NCBI RefSeq assembly: GCF_004118265.1
Contig: NZ_SDHW01000001.1
Location: forward strand, 1,178,001-1,242,000
Reading direction: 5' to 3'
Origin: Lacibacter luteus
GTDB lineage: Bacteria; Bacteroidota; Bacteroidia; Chitinophagales; Chitinophagaceae
DNA length: 64,000 nucleotides
Every line of letters begins with the position of its first letter. Position 1 is the first letter of the stretch. A program made the position numbers and the translations under genes. The notes under the pieces were generated by a model. The model had not been told where the DNA came from. It saw nothing but the letters and a program-made list of their open reading frames with translations, and did not search any database. Positions 18,619-27,910 of this stretch are shown piece after piece.

Positions 18619-18688
18619 AACGGGAAATATCACCCGCTGTATTCCGGAATCGTTCTTACGGGAACTCATCCATCGGTTGAAAAAGAGA

Positions 18689-19036
18689 CTAACTGTGTAA
18701 GCGATCTTTACGTGCCATCAAATCATCTACAGTTTCCTGGTACATATCATCAGGAACGCAGCAATCTACCGGGCAAACAGAAGCACATTGTGGTTCTTCA
18801 TGAAAACCCTGGCACTCGGTACATTTATTAGGTGTAATGTAATAAGTATCCATACTCAATGGACTTTGCTTTGCTGCAGCATCCACTTGAGATCCATCAA
18901 TAAGCGTATACGATCCTTTAACGGTTGTTCCATCAGCGATTGCCCATTCTACACCGCCTTCATAAATTGCATTGTTGGGACATTCGGGTTCGCATGCCCC
19001 GCAGTTAATACATTCTTCTGTAATTTTTATAGCCAT
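18689..19036 (-). CDS. 4Fe-4S dicluster ferredoxin
   Basis: This 115-residue ferredoxin has cluster motif one CINCGACEPECP near the N-terminus and a second set CTECQGFHEEPQCASVCPVDC near residue 80. The longer spacing in the second motif (CxxC, 8 residues, C, 3 residues, C) is the pattern of Allochromatium-type ferredoxins with low-potential clusters. I start at ATG 19036 (MAIKITEECINCG); longer frames add unrelated sequence that would overlap the divergent acyl-CoA reductase gene. It diverges from that gene with 67 bases between, suggesting a shared redox role. Confidence 0.95.
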   Translation of the reverse strand: MAIKITEECINCGACEPECPNNAIYEGGVEWAIADGTTVKGSYTLIDGSQVDAAAKQSPLSMDTYYITPNKCTECQGFHEEPQCASVCPVDCCVPDDMYQETVDDLMARKDRLHS

Positions 19037-19068
19037 AACCTTAGAATTTTTTGGGGTTAGATTTAATT

Positions 19069-19076
19069 TACTTTTG
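19069..19076 (+). promoter_or_regulatory. -7 promoter element for acyl-CoA reductase (TACTTTTG)
   Basis: An exact TAnnTTTG match, preceded by TTTTTTGG (19047-19054) as a plausible -33 element. The predicted start leaves a leader of about 24 bases before ATG 19104. Confidence 0.65.
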
Positions 19077-19103
19077 CATTTCAAATGTAAACTAAAGCTT
19101 TGA

Positions 19104-20099
19104 ATGAATTTACAACAAAGGCTGGAAATTTTATCGCAACTTGGTGAATATATTTCTTCAAACTCGCCCGAGTGGCAAGTGGCTTGCCAGAGGGCCGAAC
19201 AGCAAAACAATTGGTTTACACAGGCATTTATAAAAAATGCAACCGACTCAATTGCTGATAACTTTTTATTGCTGACGAAACTACGCAGCTGGGCTGATTA
19301 CTATCATCTAAACGACAGTGTAATACCAAAGACTATTGGCATTGTAATGGCAGGAAATATTCCATTGGTTGGGTTTCATGATTTTCTTACTGTCTTCATC
19401 AGCGGACATAAACAGGTTTGTAAACTTTCGTCGAAAGATGATGTGTTGTTAAAGCATCTTGTTCAAAAAATGACGGAGTGGAATCCTGAAACAGCACAAT
19501 ATGTTCAATTCAACAGCATGTTGAAGAATTGTGATGCTTATATTGCCACAGGCAGCGATAACAGCGCCCGTTATTTTGAATATTATTTCGGTCGCTACCC
19601 ATCCATCATCCGAAAGAACAGAACATCTGTTGCATTGCTTACCGGTAACGAAACGGAGGAGCAACTCTCTTTGCTGGCAGATGATGTGATGCTTTACTTT
19701 GGCTTAGGTTGCCGCAACGTTACCAAACTGTATGTTCCCGCCAATTACGATTTTGTTCCATTGCTGAATGCGTTGAAGAAATACAAATGGATGTTCGATC
19801 ATCATAAATACCGCAGTAACTACGATTATCAGCTAGCCATTTATTTAATGAACAATGTGTATTACATGACCAACGATTGCATTGTGCTTGTTGAAAACGA
19901 GCAATTGTTTTCACCCATCGGCACATTGCATTACAGTTATTACAATTCTGCAAACGAAGTAACGGATGAATTAAAAAACCACGAACAGGTACAGGCTGTT
20001 ACGGGTACAGCAACAATACCTTTTGGCTATGCCCAGCAACCGGGACTGATGGATTATGCTGACGGAGTAGATGTGATGGCCTTCCTGTTAAGCCTGTAA
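19104..20099 (+). CDS. LuxC-like acyl-CoA reductase
   Basis: This 331-residue cytoplasmic protein fits the LuxC/acyl-CoA reductase family of the aldehyde dehydrogenase superfamily. Signs are GIVMAGNIPLVGFHDFL (nucleotide-binding start), ATGSDNSARYFEYYFG, SIIRKNRTSVALLTG and GLGCRNVTKLYVP, where the Cys in GCRN is the likely catalytic thiol. LuxC reduces acyl-CoA or acyl-ACP to a fatty aldehyde with NADPH. The bioluminescence partners LuxD/E/AB are absent, so the role is probably lipid metabolism. It diverges from the ferredoxin gene. Confidence 0.88.
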   Translation: MNLQQRLEILSQLGEYISSNSPEWQVACQRAEQQNNWFTQAFIKNATDSIADNFLLLTKLRSWADYYHLNDSVIPKTIGIVMAGNIPLVGFHDFLTVFISGHKQVCKLSSKDDVLLKHLVQKMTEWNPETAQYVQFNSMLKNCDAYIATGSDNSARYFEYYFGRYPSIIRKNRTSVALLTGNETEEQLSLLADDVMLYFGLGCRNVTKLYVPANYDFVPLLNALKKYKWMFDHHKYRSNYDYQLAIYLMNNVYYMTNDCIVLVENEQLFSPIGTLHYSYYNSANEVTDELKNHEQVQAVTGTATIPFGYAQQPGLMDYADGVDVMAFLLSL

Positions 20100-20230
20100 T
20101 AGCAGACGTGGGGCTTAGGAATAGAAGGATATTATATTACCGGAAACCAAGTATCGGAGGCAGATCTGTCGATTTCAGTGTAGTCTGTTATTGCTGCCGG
20201 ATAAATATTTACATTTAGTTTTAAAAGAGA

Positions 20231-20260
20231 AGAGTGCAAATGCTTGCACTCTCTTTTTTT
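20231..20260 (+). terminator. Terminator in the gap after acyl-CoA reductase
   Basis: Stem AGAGTGCAA (20231-20239) pairs with TTGCACTCT (20244-20252), followed by CTTTTTTT. It is 130 bases past the acyl-CoA reductase stop; the bases in between show no gene. Confidence 0.75.
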
Positions 20261-20309
20261 GGGTATTATCTTAACGGGAGCTCTGATACCAAAATCCAAT
20301 ACAATCACT

Positions 20310-21446
20310 ATGAAACACTCGACACTTATTTGTGTGCTGCTAACCTTATTGATTACTGCGACTAACCCTTCTTTTTCGCAATGCAGTAATTCAGGTTTTA
20401 AATTTCCTGCAACGGTCAACAACAACACATCATCCGGTATTTTCTCATGGGGAAGTGTAACAAACATTGTTTCTTCCGATAATCTTGAAGCAACAGCAGG
20501 CTACACGCTGGGCTTGTTTGCAAGTGCACAATCAAACAATCTCCTGTCTCAAAATTTCAACATTGCCATTCCTGCCGCAGTTACTATTTGCGGTATTGAG
20601 GTGCAGATTGAATGTGATGCTGATGGTTTGGGTATTCTTGGAACCTCCGTTAAAGACCAAACAGTACAATTATTAAAAGCTGGCAGCCTTGTGGGAACAA
20701 ACAAAGCTAAAACGAGTTCATGGTCAGGATCTGAAGCAGTGGTTACTTATGGAAGCAATACCGATCTGTGGGGAACTACATGGACCTCTGCCGAAGTTAA
20801 CAGTGCCGATTTTGGAGTTGCCCTTGCAATACAAATAAACTCCGGAGCTGCAGGCGCTTTTCTTAATGCCGATATAGATGCTGTTACTGTAAACGTCTAC
20901 TATCAGCATATTGCTTTGCCAAAAAATATTGAAAGTTTTAATGCTGTGCAAAAAAACAATACTGTTCAGTTAAACTGGAAATTAGAAAAAGACCATAAAA
21001 CAAAAGAAATATCGCTTGAGCGTAGCTTATCTGCTTCCGATTGGCAAGAGATAGCTCATTTTAATTCGGCAAAAAACAACCAGGAGCAAACAGACTTTGA
21101 AGCTTCCGATCTGTATCCATCAACCTCTAACAACTATCGTTTAAAAATTACAGACATAAACGGAAATAGTTCTTACTCTGCATCGATCAATGTAAAAGTT
21201 AAGCCGGTAAACGATGTGCTCATAAGCACAAACAGTCAAAAGAAAGCAGTTGTTATTACAAGCTGCAAACCGATTGCTTATTGCAACGTGTATAATTCTT
21301 TTGGCGTTTTACTTAAAACCATTCGCTGTCCCAATTCTGTGTTACAAACAGAAATACCTTTCAACCAGCTGCCCGATGGCTATGTATTAATACAGGCCTG
21401 CACAGAAACTGCAAGGGAAAGCAGGCAGCTTTTTGTTCAGAAGTAA
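20310..21446 (+). CDS. Secreted protein with type IX secretion-like C-terminal domain
   Basis: This 378-residue protein starts at ATG 20310 with a signal peptide ending NPSFSQ. Residues about 25-215 form a beta-rich domain with a repeated Thr/Ser/Asn surface (GVALAIQINSGAAGAFLNADIDAVTVNVYY) like those found in Bacteroidota secreted proteins. A Fn3-like part follows (VQLNWKLEKDHKTKEISLERS). The last 75 residues (CNVYNSFGVLLKTIRC, LPDGYVLIQ, SRQLFVQK) look like a T9SS type A sorting domain, which would place it on the cell surface or outside. Function unknown. An upstream in-frame ATG at 20244 would bury the signal peptide. Confidence 0.82.
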   Translation: MKHSTLICVLLTLLITATNPSFSQCSNSGFKFPATVNNNTSSGIFSWGSVTNIVSSDNLEATAGYTLGLFASAQSNNLLSQNFNIAIPAAVTICGIEVQIECDADGLGILGTSVKDQTVQLLKAGSLVGTNKAKTSSWSGSEAVVTYGSNTDLWGTTWTSAEVNSADFGVALAIQINSGAAGAFLNADIDAVTVNVYYQHIALPKNIESFNAVQKNNTVQLNWKLEKDHKTKEISLERSLSASDWQEIAHFNSAKNNQEQTDFEASDLYPSTSNNYRLKITDINGNSSYSASINVKVKPVNDVLISTNSQKKAVVITSCKPIAYCNVYNSFGVLLKTIRCPNSVLQTEIPFNQLPDGYVLIQACTETARESRQLFVQK

Positions 21447-21623
21447 TAATTATTCAGCATTATGTTTATTGTTAAACCTTAAAAACAAATACACTAAATA
21501 TTTGCTTCAGGTAATTTTATTCGTAACTTAATAGTGAGGAAGCGGGTTTCATTGCAGCAATTATCAGAACGGGAGAAAGAAAAACAGATATCAGCCATAT
21601 TTTTTCATTTTAAAACTTCTGTT

Positions 21624-22031
21624 ATGAAACATTACCACATCGTTTCACGGATTGCGATTTATTTGCTCTCTGTAATTCTAATAGCATTTGGCATTTTCCA
21701 CTATAAACACCCGTATGATTTATTGGTTTATGTACCCGATTTTTTACCGGGTGGTGTTGCTTGGGTATACATTGTAGGCACTGCATTTATATTAGCAGGC
21801 GTTTCTTTTCTTACCAACAAGTTTGTAAAAATTACGGGGTATCTACTTGCTGCAATGCTTATTGTTTTTGTATTAACCATTCACTTACCCAACTCAATGA
21901 ATGCGGGAGCTCCGGAAATGCGCCAAATGGCTTTAATAAATTTATTAAAGGATACAGCCATTGCAGCATTTGCACTGCATATTGCCGCAGGTGCTTATAA
22001 GCAACATCTTCATTTCGATCATAACGACTAA
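21624..22031 (+). CDS. DoxX-like four-helix membrane protein
   Basis: This 135-residue protein, started at ATG 21624, has four predicted transmembrane helices (SRIAIYLLSVILIAFGIFHY; GVAWVYIVGTAFILAGVSF; ITGYLLAAMLIVFVLTIHL; TAIAAFALHIAAGAY). Size and topology match DoxX/DUF4267-like proteins. The frame is open upstream to 21534, but the added part is charged and not membrane-like. The function of this family is mostly unknown. It is convergent with cydB. Confidence 0.78.
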   Translation: MKHYHIVSRIAIYLLSVILIAFGIFHYKHPYDLLVYVPDFLPGGVAWVYIVGTAFILAGVSFLTNKFVKITGYLLAAMLIVFVLTIHLPNSMNAGAPEMRQMALINLLKDTAIAAFALHIAAGAYKQHLHFDHND

Positions 22032-22065
22032 TAAAAAAGACTAACCAGTTCCGCATACTATTGGC

Positions 22066-22090
22066 GCAGGTGTAGCATGGCTACGCCTGC
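22066..22090. other. Hairpin next to the cydB stop codon
   Basis: GCAGGTGTAGC (22066-22076) pairs with GCTACGCCTGC (22080-22090), including one G-T pair, with a 3-base loop. No T-run follows on either strand, so it may protect mRNA 3' ends rather than terminate. It touches the cydB stop (22092-22094). Confidence 0.5.
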
Positions 22091-22091
22091 A

Positions 22092-23126
22092 TCAGTAGCT
22101 CATTTCATCGAGTTTCACCTTTCCTTTAAATGTCCAGAACACAAAAGCGGTATACATTGCCACTAACGGTGTACCAATAAGTGCAATAATGAGCAGTATC
22201 TTCATTGTTTTGGCCGAAGCTGCTGCATTATGAATTGTAATGCTGTTGTTGATGTTATTGCTTGCATATAAGAGGTAAGGAAATATTTCCACGGCAACCA
22301 TTATCAGCAATAATGCAATGGTAACAGCCGAGCTGATGAAGGCGTAGCGGTACATTCCTTTCTTGATCTGTCTTGGAATATTTGCAATGGCCAATATCAT
22401 TAACACCGGCAACAGAAACAAACCCGGCGATTGCCTGAACTGATCGCAGAGATGTGGCACATACAGCAATGTGTACAATGTTGTAATTACAAAACTCAAC
22501 ACAAAGAACACGGTGAAATTATTGGCCAGCAAGTGCATTTTTGTGTACAGCCTGTTTTCTGTTTTCATGGTAAGATAAATAGCACCGTGCATCAGAAACA
22601 GAGCCAGTGTGGTAATGGATACCATAATAGGAAACGGATGAAAGAACGACATCCAGTTACCTGCAAATTCTTTTTGTTCATTTAACGGTAACCCATATGC
22701 CACATTGCCCAACATCAATCCTAACGAAAGTGCAATTACAATACAGGCAATATTATACACTACATCCCATGTTTTACGCCACCACAGCATCGGTTCTTTA
22801 CTTCGAAACTCAATAGCAACTGCACGAAAGATTAAGCCAACCATAAAAATCATAAACGGCACATAAAACGCAGAAAAGATAGCTGCATATGCAACAGGAA
22901 ACCCGGCAAACAATGCGCCGCCGCCAATTACCAGCCATACTTCATTACCATCCCAAACAGGGCCAATGGCATTCATGGCAATACGCCTGCTTTGTTCTTT
23001 TTTAAGAAGCAAATGCAGTGCACCGGCTCCAAGATCGAAACCATCGAGTATTGCATAGCCACTGATAACGCCACCAAAAACCAGAAACCACCAAACATTA
23101 TAATCTAAACCAAGAAACGTTTCCAT
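22092..23126 (-). CDS. cydB: Cytochrome bd ubiquinol oxidase subunit II
   Basis: This 344-residue integral membrane protein matches CydB in length and signatures: WFLVFGGVISGYAILDGFDLGAGAL at the N-terminus, IGPVWDGNEVWLVIGGGALFAGFP and AIEFRSKEPMLWWR. CydB partners CydA in the high-affinity terminal oxidase that reduces oxygen to water with quinol. It begins 2 bases after the cydA stop, so the two are translated together. No short cydX-like ORF was recognised after it. Confidence 0.97.
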   Translation of the reverse strand: METFLGLDYNVWWFLVFGGVISGYAILDGFDLGAGALHLLLKKEQSRRIAMNAIGPVWDGNEVWLVIGGGALFAGFPVAYAAIFSAFYVPFMIFMVGLIFRAVAIEFRSKEPMLWWRKTWDVVYNIACIVIALSLGLMLGNVAYGLPLNEQKEFAGNWMSFFHPFPIMVSITTLALFLMHGAIYLTMKTENRLYTKMHLLANNFTVFFVLSFVITTLYTLLYVPHLCDQFRQSPGLFLLPVLMILAIANIPRQIKKGMYRYAFISSAVTIALLLIMVAVEIFPYLLYASNNINNSITIHNAAASAKTMKILLIIALIGTPLVAMYTAFVFWTFKGKVKLDEMSY

Positions 23127-23128
23127 AA

Positions 23129-24508
23129 TTATTGTTGCATTATAGGGTTATTGCGTTTACTGCCTTCTTCCAATTCTTCTTTTGCATGATCGCTTACCGG
23201 GCCATGCTTTATTTTTCGGTTGAGCAAATACAAAAACAAAACAAGTAATAACAAATACACGATTGTAAACATGATAAGTGAAAACAGCACCTGGTTTGCT
23301 GTTACTGTTTTCGATAAAGCATCCGATGTTTTGAGCAAGCCATAAACCACCCAGGGTTGCCTGCCCATTTCTGCTGCAAACCAACCAGCCTGGTTAGCTA
23401 CTTGCGGCAACAACACAGCAAACACAAAAAGCCAAAGCAGCCATTTTGTTTCGAACAAACGGTTACGTCGCCATTGCCACACAGCAAACACAGTTAGTGC
23501 AATCATGGCCATTCCGCAGGCCACCATAATATGATAGAACTGAAAAATAGCATTGATCTGTTTGGGTCGCTCATCTTCAGGAAAAGCCTTTAACCCCTTA
23601 ACCGGATCATTAAAATTTCCATGAATGAGGAAAGACAATCCACCCGGAATTTTTAAACCGCTCACCTCTTGTGTTTTGTTATTTACATAACCCAACAAAA
23701 ACATATCAGCCATGGCCAATGTATCATAATGTCCTTCAATGGCAGCAAGTTTTGCAGGTTGATTTTTTGCCACACCATCGGCACTGTGATGCCCTGCTAC
23801 CAACTGTAATAACGAACATGCTGTAGCAACGATCAATGCAAGTTTAAATGATGGTCGTGCAATTTCAAGATGACGTTTGCGAAGAATATAGTATGCATTT
23901 ACACTCAACACCAAAAAAGCACCTGAAAGAAATGCGCCGATCCACACATGCGTTAAACGATCTACACTCGATGGATTAAAAACCATTGCCCAGAAATCGG
24001 TTATTTCGGCACGTGCATTCATGCCTTCGCCAACAATATGATACCCTGCAGGTGTTTGTTGCCAGGAGTTTGCCACAACGATCCAGATGGCAGAAAACAA
24101 CGAACCTAAAAACACCATGATCGTTGAAAAGAAATGCACTCTTGAACTAACCCTGTTCCAGCCAAAGATGAGAATGCCAAGAAAGCCCGACTCGAGTGCA
24201 AATGCAAAAATACCTTCTGCAGCAAGTGCACTGCCAAAAATATCGCCTACATATTTTGAATAGGTTGCCCAGTTGGTTCCAAACTCAAACTCCATAATAA
24301 TACCCGTTGCCACACCAATACCAAAAATGAGTGCAAATATTTTTATCCAGAAACGGGTTGCATCTTCGTAAATCTTTCGGCCTGTTTTCAGGTACATTCC
24401 TTCCATAATAACAAGCAGCAGTCCCAAGCCAATACTTAAAGGCGGATAGATATAATGAAAGGCTACTGTAAACGCAAATTGTATTCGTGAAAGGACCTCT
24501 ACATCCAT
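23129..24508 (-). CDS. cydA: Cytochrome bd ubiquinol oxidase subunit I
   Basis: This 459-residue subunit carries the three hemes. The N-terminus [21 protein letters not shown] has the conserved His ligand of heme b595/d; [23 protein letters not shown] and the [22 protein letters not shown] region are typical. It is shorter than the 522-residue E. coli protein, which suggests the short Q-loop type (inference). I start at ATG 24508; the frame extends 22 codons further, but that adds a second hydrophobic stretch not seen in the family. cydB follows directly. Confidence 0.97.
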   Translation of the reverse strand: MDVEVLSRIQFAFTVAFHYIYPPLSIGLGLLLVIMEGMYLKTGRKIYEDATRFWIKIFALIFGIGVATGIIMEFEFGTNWATYSKYVGDIFGSALAAEGIFAFALESGFLGILIFGWNRVSSRVHFFSTIMVFLGSLFSAIWIVVANSWQQTPAGYHIVGEGMNARAEITDFWAMVFNPSSVDRLTHVWIGAFLSGAFLVLSVNAYYILRKRHLEIARPSFKLALIVATACSLLQLVAGHHSADGVAKNQPAKLAAIEGHYDTLAMADMFLLGYVNNKTQEVSGLKIPGGLSFLIHGNFNDPVKGLKAFPEDERPKQINAIFQFYHIMVACGMAMIALTVFAVWQWRRNRLFETKWLLWLFVFAVLLPQVANQAGWFAAEMGRQPWVVYGLLKTSDALSKTVTANQVLFSLIMFTIVYLLLLVLFLYLLNRKIKHGPVSDHAKEELEEGSKRNNPIMQQ

Positions 24509-24548
24509 AAAAACGGTTGATAATTGAAGAATAGTTAGCTGGAAAAAA

Positions 24549-24556
24549 CAAAGATA
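24549..24556 (-). promoter_or_regulatory. -7 promoter element for cydAB (TATCTTTG)
   Basis: The minus strand reads TATCTTTG, an exact TAnnTTTG match, 40 bases before the cydA ATG at 24508. The gene-free stretch 24509-24781 also has a plus-strand promoter-like element at 24653-24685. Confidence 0.6.
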
Positions 24557-24652
24557 GATGAGGAACAAACCCACATTGAACAGACAGAAGAAAAAATGTT
24601 TTTCGGGAACACACGGTTGTTTGCCTTGAAAAACAAAAACCCGTTAAAACAC

Positions 24653-24685
24653 CTTTTTTGGAATTTGCCGGCAATAATAGCTTTG
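24653..24685 (+). promoter_or_regulatory. Plus-strand promoter-like element without a gene
   Basis: TTTTTTGG (24653-24660), 17 bases, then TAGCTTTG (24678-24685), an exact -7 match. The next plus-strand gene starts only at 25267, so a transcript from here would run antisense to the HSDR_N gene or be a short RNA. A 12-codon frame with AGGAG before it starts at 24769, too short to call. Confidence 0.4.
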
Positions 24686-24781
24686 TAGCCTAAGGCCGTT
24701 GCTACCTGCACGAAAAACACCTAACCGCAACACTTCGAAAAACAGGCCCAAATATACCGCAGGAGAACATGCACGAAGTAC

Positions 24782-25219
24782 TTATTCAAATTCCGGCAAG
24801 TCAGTAATACTGATGAGCCGGTTTTCTTTTTTTACCCATGCATAAGTGTACGAACCATTACTGATCACAAGATATGGAACAGGTACCGACATGTTATAAC
24901 GAACAATCTGTTCCAATACTTTTTCCGACAATTCAACATCCATTGCTTTGCATTCGATCATCATCCAGGGTTGATGATTGCTGTCATAAATCAATACGTC
25001 AAACCGTTTTTTCAATTCAGCAAGACTGATTTCTTTTTCTACACCAATAAATGCAGCAGGATATTTTTTTGTTTGGATAAGATACTGAAGCAGGTTTTGT
25101 CGTACCCATTCCTCAGGTGTTAACCGCACCCATTGTTTACGAATTTCATCAAAGATCAATTCTTTCCCCTCATCTTCTTTTATACGGAATGCGGGTTGAG
25201 GAAACGTTACCTGTATCAT
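24782..25219 (-). CDS. Stand-alone HSDR_N-type PD-(D/E)xK nuclease-fold protein
   Basis: This 145-residue protein resembles the N-terminal domain of type I restriction HsdR (HSDR_N). The conserved nuclease core is visible as RFDVLIYDSNHQPWMMIECK, giving the D..ExK catalytic triad, followed by VLEQIVRYN. There is no helicase part and no methylase or specificity subunit nearby, so it is not an R-M system. Lone copies are common in Bacteroidota genomes with unknown role. A TTACTTTG element ends four bases before the ATG (25219), suggesting a leaderless mRNA. Confidence 0.85.
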   Translation of the reverse strand: MIQVTFPQPAFRIKEDEGKELIFDEIRKQWVRLTPEEWVRQNLLQYLIQTKKYPAAFIGVEKEISLAELKKRFDVLIYDSNHQPWMMIECKAMDVELSEKVLEQIVRYNMSVPVPYLVISNGSYTYAWVKKENRLISITDLPEFE

Positions 25220-25266
25220 GCGTCAAAGTAAATGATTAATTTAGCAGAATTTAAAAAAATGAAAGT

Positions 25267-26046
25267 ATGAAGACGAAAGAGGAAATCGTAAAGAACTGGC
25301 TGCCCCGTTATACCGGTCAGCAATTAGAGGATTTTGGCAAATACATTTTATTAACCAACTTCAGCAATTATGTAAATCTGTTTGCAGAATGGAACAATGT
25401 AGAAGTAGTTGGAAGAGACAGACCGATGCAGTGCGCTACTGCAGATGGCATCACCATCATCAACTTTGGAATGGGTAGTGCAACCGCTGCAACAGTAATG
25501 GATCTGTTATCTGCAATTGATCCAAAAGCAGTTTTATTCTTAGGAAAATGTGGCGGCTTAAAAGCAAAAAATAAAATCGGCGATCTTATTCTTCCTATCG
25601 CAGCTATTCGTGGCGAAGGTACAAGCCGTGATTATTTCCCTTCTGAAGTTCCTGCACTCCCTGCCTTCGCATTGCAAAAAGCCGTTTCAACAACTATTCG
25701 TGATTACGACAGCGATTACTGGACAGGAACTGTTTATACAACCAACCGCAGAGTTTGGGAACATGATGAAGAGTTTAAAACTTATCTCGAAAAAGTAAGA
25801 GCCATGGCGATTGATATGGAAACAGCAACCGTATTTATGGTAGGCTTTGCCAATCATATTCCAACCGGTGCTTTATTACTTGTAAGCGATAGCCCAATGA
25901 CACCAGATGGCGTGAAAACAGAAGAGAGTGATAAAAAGGTGACAACTAATTTTGTTGAGAAGCATATTAAAGTCGGTATCGACTCTTTAAAACAACTCAT
26001 CAATAACGGAAACACCGTGAAGCATCTTCGTTTTGAAAATGAGTGA
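25267..26046 (+). CDS. amn: AMP nucleosidase
   Basis: This 259-residue protein belongs to the nucleoside phosphorylase (PNP_UDP) superfamily: GITIINFGMGSATAATVMDLL, AVLFLGKCGGL, and the late motif AIDMETATVFMVGF with SDSPM. The short AMP nucleosidase form of Bacteroidota splits AMP into adenine and ribose 5-phosphate. The ABC ATPase gene overlaps its end by 8 bases, so the two are translationally coupled, although no functional link is obvious. Confidence 0.9.
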   Translation: MKTKEEIVKNWLPRYTGQQLEDFGKYILLTNFSNYVNLFAEWNNVEVVGRDRPMQCATADGITIINFGMGSATAATVMDLLSAIDPKAVLFLGKCGGLKAKNKIGDLILPIAAIRGEGTSRDYFPSEVPALPAFALQKAVSTTIRDYDSDYWTGTVYTTNRRVWEHDEEFKTYLEKVRAMAIDMETATVFMVGFANHIPTGALLLVSDSPMTPDGVKTEESDKKVTTNFVEKHIKVGIDSLKQLINNGNTVKHLRFENE

Positions 26047-27796
26047 TGCTTTACTTTCCATACAGGATTTAGAAGTTGCGTTTAAAACAGAAGATGGTTT
26101 TACAAAAGCTGTTGAGGGTATTTCTTTCAGTATTGCAAAAGGTGAAACCGTAGCAGTAGTTGGCGAATCAGGTTCGGGCAAATCGGTAACATCTCTTTCT
26201 GCTTTACAATTGCTGCCTCAACCTCCTGCTGCTTATCCAAACGGAAAGATTCTTTTTACCCGTAAAGACGGAACAACTATTGATCTGTTGAAAATTCCTG
26301 CAGCACAATTGCAATCCATTCGTGGTAATGAAATTGCCATGATCTTCCAGGAACCAATGACATCGCTCAACCCTGTGTTCACCTGCGGAACACAGGTGAT
26401 GGAGGCAATACAGTTGCACCAGCAAGTGAGTAAAGAAGAAGCCCGTTTACGCACCTTATCATTGTTTGAAAAAGTAAAGCTGCCAAATCCTGAAGCAATG
26501 CTTCATCGCTATCCGCACCAGTTAAGCGGCGGACAAAAACAACGTGTAATGATTGCGATGGCCATGAGCTGCAACCCATCGTTGCTTATTGCCGACGAAC
26601 CAACAACTGCTCTTGATGTAACAGTGCAAAACACCATTCTGCAATTGATCAAACAATTGCAAAATGAAAACGGCATGGGTGTTTTGTTTATTACGCATGA
26701 TCTTGCTGTTGTACATGATATAGCCGACAGAATTGTTGTGCTGTATAAAGGTGCTATTGTTGAACAGGGAACAACAACCGACATCTTTCAACGTCCGCAG
26801 CATCCTTATACAAAAGCACTACTCGCCTGCCGTCCTGCACTGCATCCAAAAGGAAAACGCTTGCCCGTTGTCAACGATTTTTTAGAAGTGGCAAATACAG
26901 CCGATAGTTTTAAGCCGACAGTGGTTAGTGAAAAGCCCGACATACAAAATCCAAATTCCAAATCCGATAGCTATCGCATCCAAACCCCTGATTCCCCAAC
27001 TCCTCTGCTTGAGGTAAAAAACCTCAACGTTTGGTTTTCAGAAAAGAAAAAACTTTTTGGCAAACCAACTTCCTTTATCAAAGCAGTAAACGATGTAAGC
27101 TTTGATGTATTTGCAGGAGAAACATTGGGATTGGTTGGCGAAAGCGGCTGTGGCAAAACCACATTGGGCCGTGCCATTCTTCGTTTGGTTGAAGCAACAT
27201 CCGGGAGTATTTTGCTCAATAGCAAAAACATTCTTGATCAGTCTGCCAATGCATTTAAGTCAAACCGCAAAGATCTGCAGATCGTTTTCCAGGATCCGTA
27301 TTCATCGCTTAATCCACGCATTACTATTGGCGATGCCATTACCGAACCCATGCTTGTGCATCAATTAGCCACTACAAAAAAACAGGCGAAAGAACGAACC
27401 GTTGGTCTGCTGGAAAAAGTGAATCTCACGGCCGATCATTTTAAACGCTATCCGCATGAGTTCAGCGGCGGGCAGCGGCAACGCATCGTTATTGCAAGAG
27501 CATTGGCGCTGCATCCTTCCTTTATTGTTTGGGACGAATCTGTTTCAGCGCTCGATGTAAGTGTACAGGCACAGGTACTCAACCTGCTCAACGATCTGAA
27601 GCAAGAATTCAACTTCACTTCCATCTTTATTTCACACGATCTGGCTGTGGTGCGTTATATCTGCGACCGTATTATTGTAATGAACAAAGGACAAATCGAA
27701 GAAACAGGCACTGCCGACGACATTTATTTCCATCCGCAAAAAGAATACACCCGGCAACTTCTCGAAGCTGTACCCGGCCGAACTACCCTGGTATAA
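26039..27796 (+). CDS. Fused two-domain ABC transporter ATPase (oligopeptide/nickel type)
   Basis: This 585-residue protein has two complete ABC ATPase domains like DppD plus DppF or GsiA. Domain 1 has Walker A GESGSGKS (about residue 40), signature LSGGQKQR and Walker B LLIADEP; domain 2 has [16 protein letters not shown] and FIVWDES. Each is followed by the peptide-family C-terminal part ([25 protein letters not shown]). It would power import of peptides or similar solutes with permeases and a binding protein coded elsewhere. The linker (about residues 303-325) is low-complexity and coincides with repeat-like DNA. The start is ATG 26039, overlapping amn. Confidence 0.95.
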   Translation: MSDALLSIQDLEVAFKTEDGFTKAVEGISFSIAKGETVAVVGESGSGKSVTSLSALQLLPQPPAAYPNGKILFTRKDGTTIDLLKIPAAQLQSIRGNEIAMIFQEPMTSLNPVFTCGTQVMEAIQLHQQVSKEEARLRTLSLFEKVKLPNPEAMLHRYPHQLSGGQKQRVMIAMAMSCNPSLLIADEPTTALDVTVQNTILQLIKQLQNENGMGVLFITHDLAVVHDIADRIVVLYKGAIVEQGTTTDIFQRPQHPYTKALLACRPALHPKGKRLPVVNDFLEVANTADSFKPTVVSEKPDIQNPNSKSDSYRIQTPDSPTPLLEVKNLNVWFSEKKKLFGKPTSFIKAVNDVSFDVFAGETLGLVGESGCGKTTLGRAILRLVEATSGSILLNSKNILDQSANAFKSNRKDLQIVFQDPYSSLNPRITIGDAITEPMLVHQLATTKKQAKERTVGLLEKVNLTADHFKRYPHEFSGGQRQRIVIARALALHPSFIVWDESVSALDVSVQAQVLNLLNDLKQEFNFTSIFISHDLAVVRYICDRIIVMNKGQIEETGTADDIYFHPQKEYTRQLLEAVPGRTTLV

Positions 27797-27890
27797 ACCG
27801 TAAAAACCAACGCCCTGGCTATCGGCTATCAACTACCGGCTAAAGACCAGTATCCTGTGGATAAGTTTCCCCGGTTTCGGCCTTTTCCCT

Positions 27891-27898
27891 TACCTTTG
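27891..27898 (+). promoter_or_regulatory. -7 promoter element for queA (TACCTTTG)
   Basis: An exact TAnnTTTG match. It predicts a start near 27902 and a leader of about 115 bases before the queA ATG at 28018, long for this window. Confidence 0.6.
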
Positions 27899-27910
27899 CA
27901 CCCATCAAAA

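Noticed and set aside
19104-20099. Bioluminescence operon
   Set aside because: Only a LuxC-like reductase is present; luxA, luxB, luxD and luxE are absent.
20132-20467. Minus-strand 111-codon frame
   Set aside because: It overlaps the signal peptide of the secreted protein gene and a plus-strand terminator, and has no recognisable domain.
24769-24807. 12-codon frame with an AGGAG site
   Set aside because: It is too short to call and is expected by chance; it is only mentioned with the orphan promoter.
24782-25219. Type I restriction-modification system
   Set aside because: Only the N-terminal nuclease-like domain is present; no helicase, HsdM or HsdS gene is near.
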